Shown in pieces: positions 44,143 to 53,316 of a DNA stretch of 64,000 bases. The translations under genes were made by a program, and so were the position numbers. The number at the start of each line of letters is the position of its first letter. Position 1 is the stretch's first letter. The stretch comes from Mesorhizobium sp. CU3. Its GTDB lineage: Bacteria; Pseudomonadota; Alphaproteobacteria; Rhizobiales; Rhizobiaceae. The notes under the pieces are model-generated. The model was not told the origin of the DNA. It did not search any database and saw only the letters and a list, made by a program, of their open reading frames with translations. The DNA lies in the NCBI RefSeq assembly GCF_006442965.1, contig NZ_VFWX01000013.1, positions 147,244-211,243 of the forward strand, written 5' to 3'.

Positions 44143-44577
44143 TCACAGCCGTGCCGCCAGCGCTTGCAGCGCGAGCGTGTAGCCGAGCGGCCCGAACCCG
44201 CAGATCATGCCGACAGCGACCGGCGCGACCATCGAGACATGGCGGAAGGGTTCCCGCGCATGGATGTTGGAAAGATGGACTTCCGCGACGGGCAGGGGTG
44301 CCGCGGCGCGGATGGCGTCATGGATGGCGATCGAGGTGTGGCTGTAGGCGCCGGGATTGATGACGATGCCGGCAGCCTTTTCGCCGGCCTCCTGGATCCA
44401 GTCGACCAGATCGCCTTCATGATTGGACTGGCGAAAATCGATCTCTAGTCCCAGCGCCGCGCCGGCCGCCTTGCAGTCCTCGGCGATGGCCGCAAGCGTC
44501 TTGCCGCCATAAATCCCCGGCTCGCGCTTGCCGAGCGCATTGAGATTGGGACCGTTGAGGACGAAAATCGTTTTCAA
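44143..44577 (-). CDS. aroQ: 3-dehydroquinate dehydratase, type II
   Basis: 144 residues with the flavodoxin-like type II signature: VLNGPNLNALGKREPGIYGG (catalytic Arg/Tyr loop), INPGAYSHTSIAIHDAI and EVHLSNIHAREPFRH. It removes water from 3-dehydroquinate in the shikimate pathway. The start is TTG with AAGGTCGG upstream. Its place before accB-accC is common in alphaproteobacteria. Confidence 0.95.
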   Translation of the reverse strand: MKTIFVLNGPNLNALGKREPGIYGGKTLAAIAEDCKAAGAALGLEIDFRQSNHEGDLVDWIQEAGEKAAGIVINPGAYSHTSIAIHDAIRAAAPLPVAEVHLSNIHAREPFRHVSMVAPVAVGMICGFGPLGYTLALQALAARL

Positions 44578-44678
44578 TATGCCGACCTTGTTCGCGCCGG
44601 CCCAAGCCGCCGCACTGGGCCTCTATAATGGGCATAGCCGCCTGCGAAAAGAGCGCAAGTGCGTTCTTTTGCTGTCCA

Positions 44679-44702
44679 CAACAGGCGCAAAACCGCCTGT
44701 TG
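44679..44702 (-). terminator. Hairpin between the DsbA-like gene and aroQ
   Basis: CAACAGGCG and CGCCTGTTG pair perfectly (9 bp, 6-base loop) 16 bases after the DsbA-like stop. It lacks a U-run, so it may only partly stop transcription into aroQ. Confidence 0.45.
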
Positions 44703-44717
44703 CGGAGGTGGCGGTGC

Positions 44718-45539
44718 TCAGAGCGCGGTTTTCGCCTGCTCGATCTTCTGCGCCAGAACCTCTTGGCCGAGCGCGCCGAAGATAACCTCGTTGCCGACCA
44801 CATAGGACGGGGTGCCGGTGATCGACAGCTTGGTGGCGAGATCATAGGTGCGCGACAGCGCCTCGGCGATGCTCGGATCCTTCATCTTCTCGCGCAGCGC
44901 AGCCTCGTCTGCGCCGAGCGACACCGCCAGCTTGATGGCGGTGGATTCAGTGGCGCGGCCCTGGCCGCCGAGCAGCGCGGTGTGGAACTGGCCGTACTTC
45001 TCCGGGTGCATCAGGTGGAACGCCATCGACACGACGCTCGCCTTCTGCGAATCCGGGCTGAGGATCGGGAATTCCTTCAGCACGAAACGCAACTCCGGAT
45101 CGGCCTTGGTCAGCGCCTGCATGTCGTCGATGGCGCGCTTGCAGAAGCCGCAATTGTAATCGTAGAACTCGACGATGGTGAGCTTGCCCTTCGGGTTACC
45201 GACGACACCGTCGAAGGTGGAGTTGAAGATCTCGTCCTTGGCGTCCTTGATAACCCCGAGCGCTGCGAGCCGCTGCTCTTCCTTCTGCTTGGCCTCGAGG
45301 GCGTCCTGCACTTCAAGCAGAACCTCCGGGTTCTTCAAGAGATAGTCACGGATGATGCCTTCGACTTCCTTGCGGTCGACCTTGGTGTCGGCGGAGACTT
45401 TGGTGTCGGCGGACGCGACCTGGACGACTTGCGCCGTATCGGCTTTCGCCGCCTGCGGGCTGCCCGCCACGAAGCCGAACGCCAGCATGCCGAGCGCTAC
45501 CGCCACGCCCGCGCCGCCAAGCAGGATTGCCTTGTTCAT
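44718..45539 (-). CDS. DsbA family thiol-disulfide protein (ScsC/BdbD-like), exported
   Basis: 273 residues from the ATG of MNKAILLGGAG. A signal or anchor segment (about residues 4-24) precedes a helical N-terminal region (DRKEVEGIIRDYLLKNPEVL) and a thioredoxin fold with the redox site Cys130-Gly-Phe-Cys133. The cis-Pro is in ITGTPSYVVG. The N-terminal region resembles ScsC/Com1-type oligomeric oxidoreductases. A short tandem duplication (ADTKVSADTKVD) sits near residue 50. It follows the M48 protease gene on the same strand. Confidence 0.9.
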   Translation of the reverse strand: MNKAILLGGAGVAVALGMLAFGFVAGSPQAAKADTAQVVQVASADTKVSADTKVDRKEVEGIIRDYLLKNPEVLLEVQDALEAKQKEEQRLAALGVIKDAKDEIFNSTFDGVVGNPKGKLTIVEFYDYNCGFCKRAIDDMQALTKADPELRFVLKEFPILSPDSQKASVVSMAFHLMHPEKYGQFHTALLGGQGRATESTAIKLAVSLGADEAALREKMKDPSIAEALSRTYDLATKLSITGTPSYVVGNEVIFGALGQEVLAQKIEQAKTAL

Positions 45540-45598
45540 GATCGTCGGTCCTTTTGCCTGTTCCGGTCCGCCTTGGTCGCCGCCAGCGTCCGGGAGGT

Positions 45599-47011
45599 TC
45601 ACTTGAGCTTGTTTGAAGGCGTGTAGTTAATAATATCCTGCGCGCGCACCCAACGGGGCTCGCCACGCTTCAATTTCTGTTGAGCGCGCATGGCGAAGAT
45701 TTTCGCATTCTTGTAGTCGCCGGCATAGTAGTGGCCCTCGGCGGTGGCAAGGTCGGCGGCCGGGATATCGCCAAGTTCGCCATAAGCCTGAGCCAGGAAA
45801 CGATAGGCCTGGGAATTTTCCTTGTCCCGCCCTACGCCGTTGTTGAGCTGGACCACCGCCTTCTTCAACGAATCGGGGGTTCCGACCGCCATCAGCGCCT
45901 GACCGGATGAAACCAGAAGCAGTCCAGATCGCGCCGGATCGAGGCTGACCGCCTTGGCATATGCGTCCGCGGCATCCTTGGGCTTATTGGCCTTCATCAG
46001 GATATCGCCGCGCAACTCTTGGAAGTAGGGGTTCTTCGGCTGCTCCTTGATCAGCGCTGCCGTCTTGACCAGCGCCGCGCCGGGATTGCCGAAGAGATAG
46101 GTCTGCTGCGCGTCGCCATAGCGCGAGGCGAGGCTGGCCGGGTTCTTGCGCATCAGTCGTGCAACGGCCGCCTGGCCCTGCATATAGGCGGCGATCTTGA
46201 TGCGCATCATGTCATGCCGCTGCTGCAGCGCCGGAGCGTCGACATTCGCCACATAGGGGCTCTGCTTGACCAGCACTTCGAGGTTGGCGATGCGCTCCTG
46301 CGGCATCGGATGGCTGATGCGGTAGGGGTCGATCTGGGTGCCGGCCAGCGACAGTGCGCTCTGGAAGCGGCCGAAGGTCTTCAGCATGCCCATGCCGGAC
46401 TGGCCAGTGGCGTTGAGATAGGTGATGGCCGAGCGGTCGGCGGTGATCTCTTCGGTGCGCTGATAGGCGAGGATCGAGCGCTGCGCCATCTCGCCGCCGC
46501 CGGCCGCGACGCCCATGCCGGCGCCCGCCAGGCCCTTGCTGTTGGTGGTTGCGCCGGCAACGATGGCGCCGGCGCCGAGCAGCGTGGCGATGATGGCCAT
46601 GGTCTTGGCGCGGTCGAGCTGGTCGCGCAGCTTCTGCTGGTGGCCGCCGGCGATGTGGCCGGCCTCATGCGCGATGACGCCGATGATCTCGTTCGGCGTT
46701 TCGGCCGTCGCCAGCGCGCCGGTGTTGATGAACAGGCGCCGGCCAGTGACGAAGGCGTTGAAGCTTTGGTCGTTGACCAGCACGATGTCGATGCCGTCAT
46801 TGGCAAGCCCCGCCGCTTTGAAGATCGGCCGCGCATAATCGCGCACCAGCGCCTCGATCTCAGCGTCGCGCACCACCGGCACGCCTTGCGCGAAGGCGCT
46901 GACCGAGTTCGATACGGCAACGGCGGCGGCAAGCAGCAGCGTGGCAAATCCGCTTGCGGTTCGCCTCAATGTCGTCGATCTGCCAATCGATGGTCCGGGT
47001 CGGCTCAACAT
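45599..47011 (-). CDS. M48 family metalloprotease with TPR region (BepA-like)
   Basis: About 470 residues from the ATG of MLSRPGPSIGRS. After a signal peptide comes the M48 catalytic domain with IGVIAHEAGHIAGGHQQ (His-Glu-x-x-His) and the distal Glu in RTEEITADRSAITYL. From about residue 300 the protein is helical with TPR-like repeats (YFQELRGDILMKANKPKDAAD). The architecture matches BepA/YfgC, periplasmic proteases that survey outer-membrane protein assembly. A longer in-frame start is not credible. It heads the minus-strand run to aat. Confidence 0.9.
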   Translation of the reverse strand: MLSRPGPSIGRSTTLRRTASGFATLLLAAAVAVSNSVSAFAQGVPVVRDAEIEALVRDYARPIFKAAGLANDGIDIVLVNDQSFNAFVTGRRLFINTGALATAETPNEIIGVIAHEAGHIAGGHQQKLRDQLDRAKTMAIIATLLGAGAIVAGATTNSKGLAGAGMGVAAGGGEMAQRSILAYQRTEEITADRSAITYLNATGQSGMGMLKTFGRFQSALSLAGTQIDPYRISHPMPQERIANLEVLVKQSPYVANVDAPALQQRHDMMRIKIAAYMQGQAAVARLMRKNPASLASRYGDAQQTYLFGNPGAALVKTAALIKEQPKNPYFQELRGDILMKANKPKDAADAYAKAVSLDPARSGLLLVSSGQALMAVGTPDSLKKAVVQLNNGVGRDKENSQAYRFLAQAYGELGDIPAADLATAEGHYYAGDYKNAKIFAMRAQQKLKRGEPRWVRAQDIINYTPSNKLK

Positions 47012-47198
47012 AGGTCCACTGGTAGACGAGCGGGCGAAAGATGAAAAGTCGGCGCCGATAACTTCCTGCGCGCTTGTGATCCCCACATCAATCGGGCATT
47101 TGTGCGGCGCGGCCGCCAAACGCCAAGCTATTCCCAAAGAACAGGCGGCGGTTTTCTGTCGCAATTGCGCCGGGAAATCAGGCTGGACGAGAGGTCAA

Positions 47199-48347
47199 AT
47201 GGTGGTTTCGCTTTCACGCCGCGGCGAGGTCGAGCCGTTCCATGCCATGGATATTCTGGCGGAGGCCAACCGGCTGAAGGCGACGGGCGCGTCCGTGGTG
47301 TCGATGGCGGTCGGCCAGCCGTCGGACCCGGCGCCGGTTGGTGTGCGCGAGGCGGCGGCCGCCGCGCTCAAGCACGGCCGTATCGGCTACACCGACGCTC
47401 TCGGCCTAGCCGATCTGCGCAAGGCGATCGCGGCGCATTACGGCGAGCATTACGGGCTCGACGTCGCGCCGGCCCGCATCGCCGTCACGACCGGGTCCTC
47501 CGCCGCCTTCAATCTCGCCTTCCTGGCGATGTTCGATCCCGGCGACCGCGTCGCCATCGCCGCGCCCGGCTATCCGGCCTACCGCAACATCATGGTCGCG
47601 CTCGGCATCGAGATCGTCGAGATCGAGCTTGGCACGGACGCCTATCTGCATGCCGAGCACCTCAAGGCCGCGCACGGCGAAAAACCGTTGAAGGGCGTGC
47701 TGTTCGCCAGCCCGGCCAATCCGACCGGCGCGGTCATTCCGGCCGATGAGCTTGCGGCGCTGGTGAAGACGGCCGAGGATCTCGGCATCGCCGTGATCTC
47801 GGACGAGATCTACCACCGGCTGGCCTATGCCGCGCCCGATACCAGTGCGCTTTCCTATGGCGCCGGGGTGACGGCGATCAATTCCTTCTCGAAATACTAT
47901 TGCATGACCGGCTGGCGCATCGGCTGGATGGTGCTGCCAGATCAGCTTGTGCGGCCGGTCGAGCGGATCGCCCAGAGCCTCTACATCTCGCCGCCCGAAC
48001 TGTCGCAGGTCGCAGCAATCGAGGCCTTCAAGGCCACGGCCGAACTGGAGACCGTGAAGGCGCGCTACGCCTGGAACCGCGATCTCTTGATGAAGCGCCT
48101 GCCTGAACTCGGCTTCCCGCTTGCCGCACCCATGGACGGCGCCTTCTATGCCTTCTGCGATGTCACCCGGCATACCAATGACAGCATGGCCTTCGCCCGC
48201 GAGATGCTTGCCGAGGCGCATGTCGCGGCAACGCCCGGCCGCGACTTCGATCCGCTGCAGGGGCACAGGACCATGCGCTTTTCCTATGCCGGCAGCCATG
48301 ACGACATGGTCGAGGCTCTGGCTCGCATCGAACGCTGGCTGAGATAG
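47199..48347 (+). CDS. Class I/II PLP-dependent aminotransferase
   Basis: 382 residues from the ATG preceded by GAGGTC. Fold-type I marks are VGQPSDPAPVGVREAA, TTGSSAAFNLAFLA, FASPANPTGAVIP, VISDEIYHRLAY and the PLP lysine in INSFSKYYCMTGWRIGW; the arginine for the carboxylate is in HRTMRFSYAG. Substrate is not certain; related proteins act on aromatic or aspartate substrates. It is followed by glutaminase after five bases. A longer frame reaching back to 46941 overlaps the M48 gene and is rejected. Confidence 0.9.
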   Translation: MVVSLSRRGEVEPFHAMDILAEANRLKATGASVVSMAVGQPSDPAPVGVREAAAAALKHGRIGYTDALGLADLRKAIAAHYGEHYGLDVAPARIAVTTGSSAAFNLAFLAMFDPGDRVAIAAPGYPAYRNIMVALGIEIVEIELGTDAYLHAEHLKAAHGEKPLKGVLFASPANPTGAVIPADELAALVKTAEDLGIAVISDEIYHRLAYAAPDTSALSYGAGVTAINSFSKYYCMTGWRIGWMVLPDQLVRPVERIAQSLYISPPELSQVAAIEAFKATAELETVKARYAWNRDLLMKRLPELGFPLAAPMDGAFYAFCDVTRHTNDSMAFAREMLAEAHVAATPGRDFDPLQGHRTMRFSYAGSHDDMVEALARIERWLR

Positions 48348-48352
48348 TCGCC

Positions 48353-49282
48353 ATGCCGGAACTCGAGCAAGCCCTGGCCGAAGTCGCCGCCGAAATGGCG
48401 GCGCGCACCGATCGCGGCAGTGTCGCCAGCTATATCCCGCAGCTCGGCAAGGTCGATCCGCAGAAATTCGGCATCGCGGCCGTGACCAATGACGGCCGCG
48501 TCATCCTGGCAGGCGATGCCGATCAGCCGTTTTCGATCCAGAGCGTGTCGAAAGTTTTCACGCTGACGCTGGCGCTCGGCAAGATCGGCGACGCGCTCTG
48601 GCAGCGGGTCGGACGCGAACCGTCCGGCAATCCGTTCAACTCGATCGTCCAGCTCGAGCACGAGAACGGCATTCCGCGCAATCCGTTCATCAACGCCGGC
48701 GCCATCGTCGTCTCCGACGTGCTGCTCGCCGGCCATCAGCCGCGCGAGGCGATCGGCGAGATCCTGCGCTTTATCCAATTCCTCGCCGACGACGATACGA
48801 TCATCATCGACCGTGAGGTCGCGGCGTCGGAACGCGCCACCGGCTACCGCAACTTCGCTCTGGCCAACTATATGAAATCCTTCGGCAATCTCCATCATCA
48901 GCCGGAGCTGGCATTGGGTGTCTATTTCCATCATTGCGCCGTCGCCATGAGCTGCAGGCAGCTCGCCATGGCCGGACGTTTCCTTGCCAATGGCGGCAGG
49001 AACCCGGCGACGGGCCATTCCGTGGTGTCGGCCGAACGCGCACGCCGCATCGGCGCGCTGATGCTGACCTGCGGCCACTATGACGGCTCCGGCGATTTCG
49101 CCTTCCGCGTCGGCATCCCGGGCAAAAGCGGTGTCGGCGGCGGCATTCTGGGCATCGTGCCGGGCGTCGCCTCGCTGGCGGTCTGGTCGCCCGGCCTCAA
49201 TGAGAACGGCAATTCCAAGCTCGGCTCGATCGCTCTGGAGAAGCTTGCCCGGATGATGGGCTGGTCAATCTTCGCACCTTAA
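48353..49282 (+). CDS. glsA: Glutaminase (beta-lactamase-like fold)
   Basis: 309 residues. The active-site Ser64-x-x-Lys67 lies in PFSIQSVSKVFT. The family also shows REPSGNPFNSIVQLE, NPFINAGAIVV, ERATGYRNFALANYM and GVGGGILGIVPG. It hydrolyses glutamine to glutamate and ammonia in the cytosol. It follows the aminotransferase gene by five bases, so the pair may share a role in amino-nitrogen handling. Confidence 0.94.
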   Translation: MPELEQALAEVAAEMAARTDRGSVASYIPQLGKVDPQKFGIAAVTNDGRVILAGDADQPFSIQSVSKVFTLTLALGKIGDALWQRVGREPSGNPFNSIVQLEHENGIPRNPFINAGAIVVSDVLLAGHQPREAIGEILRFIQFLADDDTIIIDREVAASERATGYRNFALANYMKSFGNLHHQPELALGVYFHHCAVAMSCRQLAMAGRFLANGGRNPATGHSVVSAERARRIGALMLTCGHYDGSGDFAFRVGIPGKSGVGGGILGIVPGVASLAVWSPGLNENGNSKLGSIALEKLARMMGWSIFAP

Positions 49283-49382
49283 GGCAAGTCGATATTCAGG
49301 TGAGGCCGGCCTGCAAATGGCGGCTTCCTGCGCTTCCGATGCTCGCGCCATAGGATGTGAGAGAGGCGCGGAGGAGGCGGCC

Positions 49383-49613
49383 ATGGAAGATCGAGATCGT
49401 TGGATACTGCATATCAAGGAGGTGCGCGCCCGCCATGGCGTGAGCCTTCTTGAAGCGGAACGTATCGCCTTATCCGATCCTCTTTGGCGACGTTGGGTTG
49501 AGCGCCAGATCAACACAGACGAACGCTGCCGCAAGTTTGCCCGCACCCACATGGCAGCCAATCGCCAAGCCTCTTTGGTTTACAGAGACGGCGAGGTGCT
49601 GAAACTGCGCTAG
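49383..49613 (+). CDS. Small basic protein of unknown function
   Basis: 76 residues, rich in Arg and Glu and mainly helical (DRWILHIKEVRARHGVSLLEAERIAL, shown in part, then CRKFARTHMAANRQ). GAGGAGG nine bases before the ATG supports translation. No signal peptide or membrane span. I do not recognise the family. It ends at the bidirectional terminator shared with rne. Confidence 0.65.
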   Translation: MEDRDRWILHIKEVRARHGVSLLEAERIALSDPLWRRWVERQINTDERCRKFARTHMAANRQASLVYRDGEVLKLR

Positions 49614-49661
49614 CAGGAGAAGCATGGGTTCATCGCGTTTAACTCGGCCATGTTCAAAACG

Positions 49662-49692
49662 AAAAATCCCGCGCCGTATGCGCGGGATTTTG
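49662..49692. terminator. Bidirectional Rho-independent terminator between rne and the small basic protein gene
   Basis: AATCCCGCGC pairs with GCGCGGGATT around a five-base loop, with A-run and T-run on opposite sides, so it works on both convergent transcripts. Confidence 0.88.
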
Positions 49693-49722
49693 CTTTGAAA
49701 TCAGTCTGATAACTCAGAGATC

Positions 49723-52674
49723 TCAGAAGAAGCCCTTACGCTGCCACCAGCCGGCGCGCTTCGGCTTGTCCTCGGTCTTGGCCTCGTCGGAGACGGTCGA
49801 GGACACGACGGGAACGACCGGCGCGTCGATCGACTGCGGCTTGCGCCGCGTCGGATGCGCGTTGGCGACCGGCTCCACCTCGGACGCGGCGACAGCCGCC
49901 GGCTCGGGCTCTGCAACCACCGGCGCAACTTCCGTGACAGGTTCGGAGACCGTCTCGGCCACCGTTTCCTCGGCTGCCTTCTTCGCTCTCGAACGACGTG
50001 GCTTCTTCGGCTTTTCGGCCACCTCGGCATCGTCGTTGGCCGCGACGGGAGTGGCAGGTTGCTCGGGCGCGGCTGACGCCGCCGGCTCGCCGGCGTCGTC
50101 ACCGTTCTCGGTGGCTTCACCTTCGGCGTCGCCGACCGCATCGCCGGCACCGGCCTCCGCAGCCTCGTCCTCGCGACGGTTGCGCTTGCCGCCGCGCTTG
50201 CCGCGCCGGCGCTTCTTGTTGGCGCCATCCTCGGTCTCGGCCGCGGCAGCTTCACCACCGGCCGTCACGTCCTGAGCGGTCTCATCCGTAGCTTCATCGT
50301 CCGCTTCGCCGGCTTCAGCCAGCGTCGGCGCGGCCGCTGCGTCGTCACCGTGCTCGCGGTCGCGATCCCTGCCGCCACGCCGGCGACGGCGCTTTCGGCG
50401 CCTGCGGCCTTCGCCATCCTCGGACCGCTGCTGATGCTGGCCCTGCTGCGGGTGACGCGGCTGCTCGGCCTGCACTACAACGTCGTCTTCCTCTTCCTCG
50501 ACGACGATTTCGTCCTCGGGCTCTTCCGGCTCGACATAGGCCGGCAGGCTGCGCACCTCGACGAAACCTTCCGGCTTCTCGGCGATGGCGCCGCGGAAGA
50601 TCGCGTAATGCTGGGTGCCGAGCGTCTCGTCCGCCTCGATGGTGATCGTCAGCCCGAAGCGCGCTTCGAGCTCGACCAGTGTCGAGCGCTTGTGGTTGAG
50701 CACATAGAGGGCTGTGACGGACGGGGTACGCACGATGATGTGGCTGCGCGAATCCTTGAGCAGGAACTCCTCGATCGCCCGTACCACCATCAGCGCGACC
50801 GACGAATCGGAGCGAACATGGCCGGTGCCGCCGCAATGCGGGCAGGGCTTCATGGTCGATTCCAGTACGCTGGCGCGGATGCGCTGGCGCGACATCTCCA
50901 TCAGGCCGAAATGCGAGATACGGCCGACCTGGATGCGCGCGCGGTCGTTCTTGAGGTGATCCTTGAGCCGCTTTTCGACCGCGCGGTTGTTGCGGTTCTC
51001 CTCCATGTCGATGAAGTCGATGACGATGAGGCCGGCAAGGTCGCGCAGCCTCAACTGGCGCGCGACTTCCTCGGCCGCCTCCAGATTGGTGTGGAGCGCG
51101 GTCTCCTCGATCGAGTGCTCCTTGGTGGAGCGGCCGGAGTTGACGTCGATCGAAACCAGCGCCTCGGTCTGGTTGATGATGATGTAGCCGCCGCTCTTCA
51201 GCGTCACCTGCGGCTGCAGCATGCGGTCGAGCTGCGCCTCGATGCCGTTGCGCACGAAGATCGGTGTCGTATCGCGGAACGGCTGAACCACTTTGGCATG
51301 GCTCGGCATCAGCATGCGCATGAAGTCCTTGGCCTCGCGATAGCCGTCTTCGCCAGAGACCAGGATCTCGTCGATGTCCTTGTTGTAGAGGTCGCGCACC
51401 GAGCGCTTGATCAGGCTGCCTTCCTCATAGACCAGGGCAGGGGCCGTCGACTGCAGCGTCAGGTTGCGGACATTCTCCCAAAGCCGCATCAGATATTCGT
51501 AGTCGCGCTTGATCTCGGCCTTGGTGCGGCTTTCGCCGGCGGTGCGCAGGATGACGCCCATGCCTTGCGGCACTTCGAGGTCGGCGACCACTTCCTTCAG
51601 CCGCTTGCGGTCCTGCGCGTTGGTGATCTTTCGCGAAATGCCGCCGCCGCGCGCCGTGTTCGGCATCAGTACCGAATAGCGGCCGGCAAGCGACAGATAG
51701 GTGGTAAGCGCCGCGCCCTTGTTGCCGCGCTCTTCCTTGACCACCTGCACCAGCAGGATCTGCCGGCGCTTGATGACCTCCTGGATCTTGTACTGGCGGC
51801 GCACCGGCTTGCGGCGGTTGCGGATTTCTTCCAGCGCGTCCTCGGCGCCGACGGATTCGACCTCGTGCTCGTCGGAATGCGAGGACGAGACCTCCTCCAG
51901 CATGCCGCGATCGTTGTCGCTGGGCGCGGCTTCATCGCCGGCGGGGGCTTCGCTGGCGGCCTCGGCCTGCGGCACGGCCTCGGAAATCACATCGCCCTCG
52001 ATGCTGGCGGCGATCGAGGTCGGACCGCCTTCGGAGCCTTTGTCCTCGTCGCCTTCGCTGGCATCGTGATCTTCGGCAAGGGTCTCGTTGTCCGACTGAA
52101 CCACGGCCGGCTGGCCTTCGTCAGCCGCATCCGATGCGGCTTCGACGTCAACGGCTTCGACGGCTACTTGCGAGCCGTCGGCAGCTTCATCGGCGGTTTC
52201 GTCCGCCGCGGCCGCTTCGGCCGGCCCTTCGCTGTTCCCAGCGGAAGCGGCGGCTTCCGCGTCGCGCTTGTGATCGCCGCGGTCGCGGTTCTTGCCGCCG
52301 CGCCGACGGTTGCGCCGGCCGCCGCGATCGCGGGCCTGCTGCTCCTCGCCGGCCTCGGCGGCTTCCTCGTCGTCCTCATCCTCGGCCTCCTGCGCTTCGG
52401 CGCGCAGCAGGGCCTGACGGTCGGCGACCGGGATCTGGTAGTAATCGGGGTGAATTTCACTGAAGGCGAGAAAACCGTGACGGTTGCCGCCATATTCGAC
52501 AAAGGCTGCCTGGAGGGAAGGTTCGACGCGGGTTACGCGGGCGAGGTAGATGTTTCCTTTGAGCTGCTTCTTGTCCTGGGATTCAAAGTCGAATTCTTCG
52601 ATGCGGTTACCGCGAACGACAACAACGCGTGTTTCCTCCTGGTGGGAGGCGTCTATCAGCATTTTGTTCGGCAT
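49723..52674 (-). CDS. rne: Ribonuclease E/G family endoribonuclease
   Basis: 983 residues. The S1 domain begins near residue 38 (GNIYLARVTRVEPSLQAAFV) but is split by an acidic and Arg-rich disordered insert at about 91-285. The catalytic core resumes with RGGGISRKI, GYIIINQTEALVSIDVNSGRS (metal-binding Asp site), LIVIDFIDME and the zinc link CPHCGGTG. After about residue 700 a long disordered tail with Arg-rich blocks probably scaffolds a degradosome. It starts mRNA decay and processes rRNA and tRNA. The large insert within S1 is the usual alphaproteobacterial form. Confidence 0.94.
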   Translation of the reverse strand: MPNKMLIDASHQEETRVVVVRGNRIEEFDFESQDKKQLKGNIYLARVTRVEPSLQAAFVEYGGNRHGFLAFSEIHPDYYQIPVADRQALLRAEAQEAEDEDDEEAAEAGEEQQARDRGGRRNRRRGGKNRDRGDHKRDAEAAASAGNSEGPAEAAAADETADEAADGSQVAVEAVDVEAASDAADEGQPAVVQSDNETLAEDHDASEGDEDKGSEGGPTSIAASIEGDVISEAVPQAEAASEAPAGDEAAPSDNDRGMLEEVSSSHSDEHEVESVGAEDALEEIRNRRKPVRRQYKIQEVIKRRQILLVQVVKEERGNKGAALTTYLSLAGRYSVLMPNTARGGGISRKITNAQDRKRLKEVVADLEVPQGMGVILRTAGESRTKAEIKRDYEYLMRLWENVRNLTLQSTAPALVYEEGSLIKRSVRDLYNKDIDEILVSGEDGYREAKDFMRMLMPSHAKVVQPFRDTTPIFVRNGIEAQLDRMLQPQVTLKSGGYIIINQTEALVSIDVNSGRSTKEHSIEETALHTNLEAAEEVARQLRLRDLAGLIVIDFIDMEENRNNRAVEKRLKDHLKNDRARIQVGRISHFGLMEMSRQRIRASVLESTMKPCPHCGGTGHVRSDSSVALMVVRAIEEFLLKDSRSHIIVRTPSVTALYVLNHKRSTLVELEARFGLTITIEADETLGTQHYAIFRGAIAEKPEGFVEVRSLPAYVEPEEPEDEIVVEEEEDDVVVQAEQPRHPQQGQHQQRSEDGEGRRRRKRRRRRGGRDRDREHGDDAAAAPTLAEAGEADDEATDETAQDVTAGGEAAAAETEDGANKKRRRGKRGGKRNRREDEAAEAGAGDAVGDAEGEATENGDDAGEPAASAAPEQPATPVAANDDAEVAEKPKKPRRSRAKKAAEETVAETVSEPVTEVAPVVAEPEPAAVAASEVEPVANAHPTRRKPQSIDAPVVPVVSSTVSDEAKTEDKPKRAGWWQRKGFF

Positions 52675-53316
52675 TATCTTGTTTCCTGCCGGCAGCCGAC
52701 AGCCGCAGCTGGCGAGGCAAAACCCGCCGCTGTGCGCCTGTAAATGAGTGCTTGCCGGATAATTGAATGTCCGCCGGCCGCCGCTTCAGCGCGATGGAGG
52801 TGCCGCCCGCAGCCATTGTGGCGCGGTTTGATGCGGACCTTCCCATGATTGCGCTTGAAGCCATCGGCACCCAGCAGACCTTTTGAACCAAAGCCCGGGC
52901 GGAGCCGGACCAGCTTGTTTGCTCATACAGAGCCGGCACGGGTCGACCCGGCCGTTTCCCTCACGCAAGCGATTCCCCCGCCACGGGAGCACGCCTGCGA
53001 AAATCGTCGCGATCACCTGAGCCCGGAAGCGAGAACCCGCCTTTGCATCCGACCTTTACAGGAAACTGTTGAGGCGGGCGGTCCCAGGATTGCAGTGATC
53101 CAACGTCGCTTTTATGATTTGGCGGAATGGAAGGCAACCCCGATTTCGGATGCCGGCAAAAAGCGCTTCCGCAACGGAAGGTCGGCTGCCAAATTCACTC
53201 GCTGAAAGGCTTGGTTAACCTTCTCTGCATACCAATCGTTAATCGAATTGGCGGCGTTACAGGCACACTGCAAAAAGACCCGGCGCCATGCGCCAAACGG
53301 GAGCGACGGATTAGAG
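52675..53316. promoter_or_regulatory. Long divergent leader region of rne and the amidase gene
   Basis: 642 bases lie between the rne start and the amidase start. I see no protein gene that I would support. A long rne leader is expected, because rne messages are autoregulated through their 5' leader in studied bacteria; several inverted repeats in 52690-52860 could form such structure. The right part (53200-53260) is A/T rich with GTTAAC and GTTAATC words and probably holds the amidase promoter. Confidence 0.5.

Noticed and set aside
46941..47198. N-terminal extension of the aminotransferase
   Set aside because: It overlaps the divergent M48 gene and lacks family similarity; GAGGTC before the ATG at 47199 fits better.
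50350..52743. 797-residue plus-strand frame opposite rne
   Set aside because: No domain is recognisable and rne is certain on the other strand.
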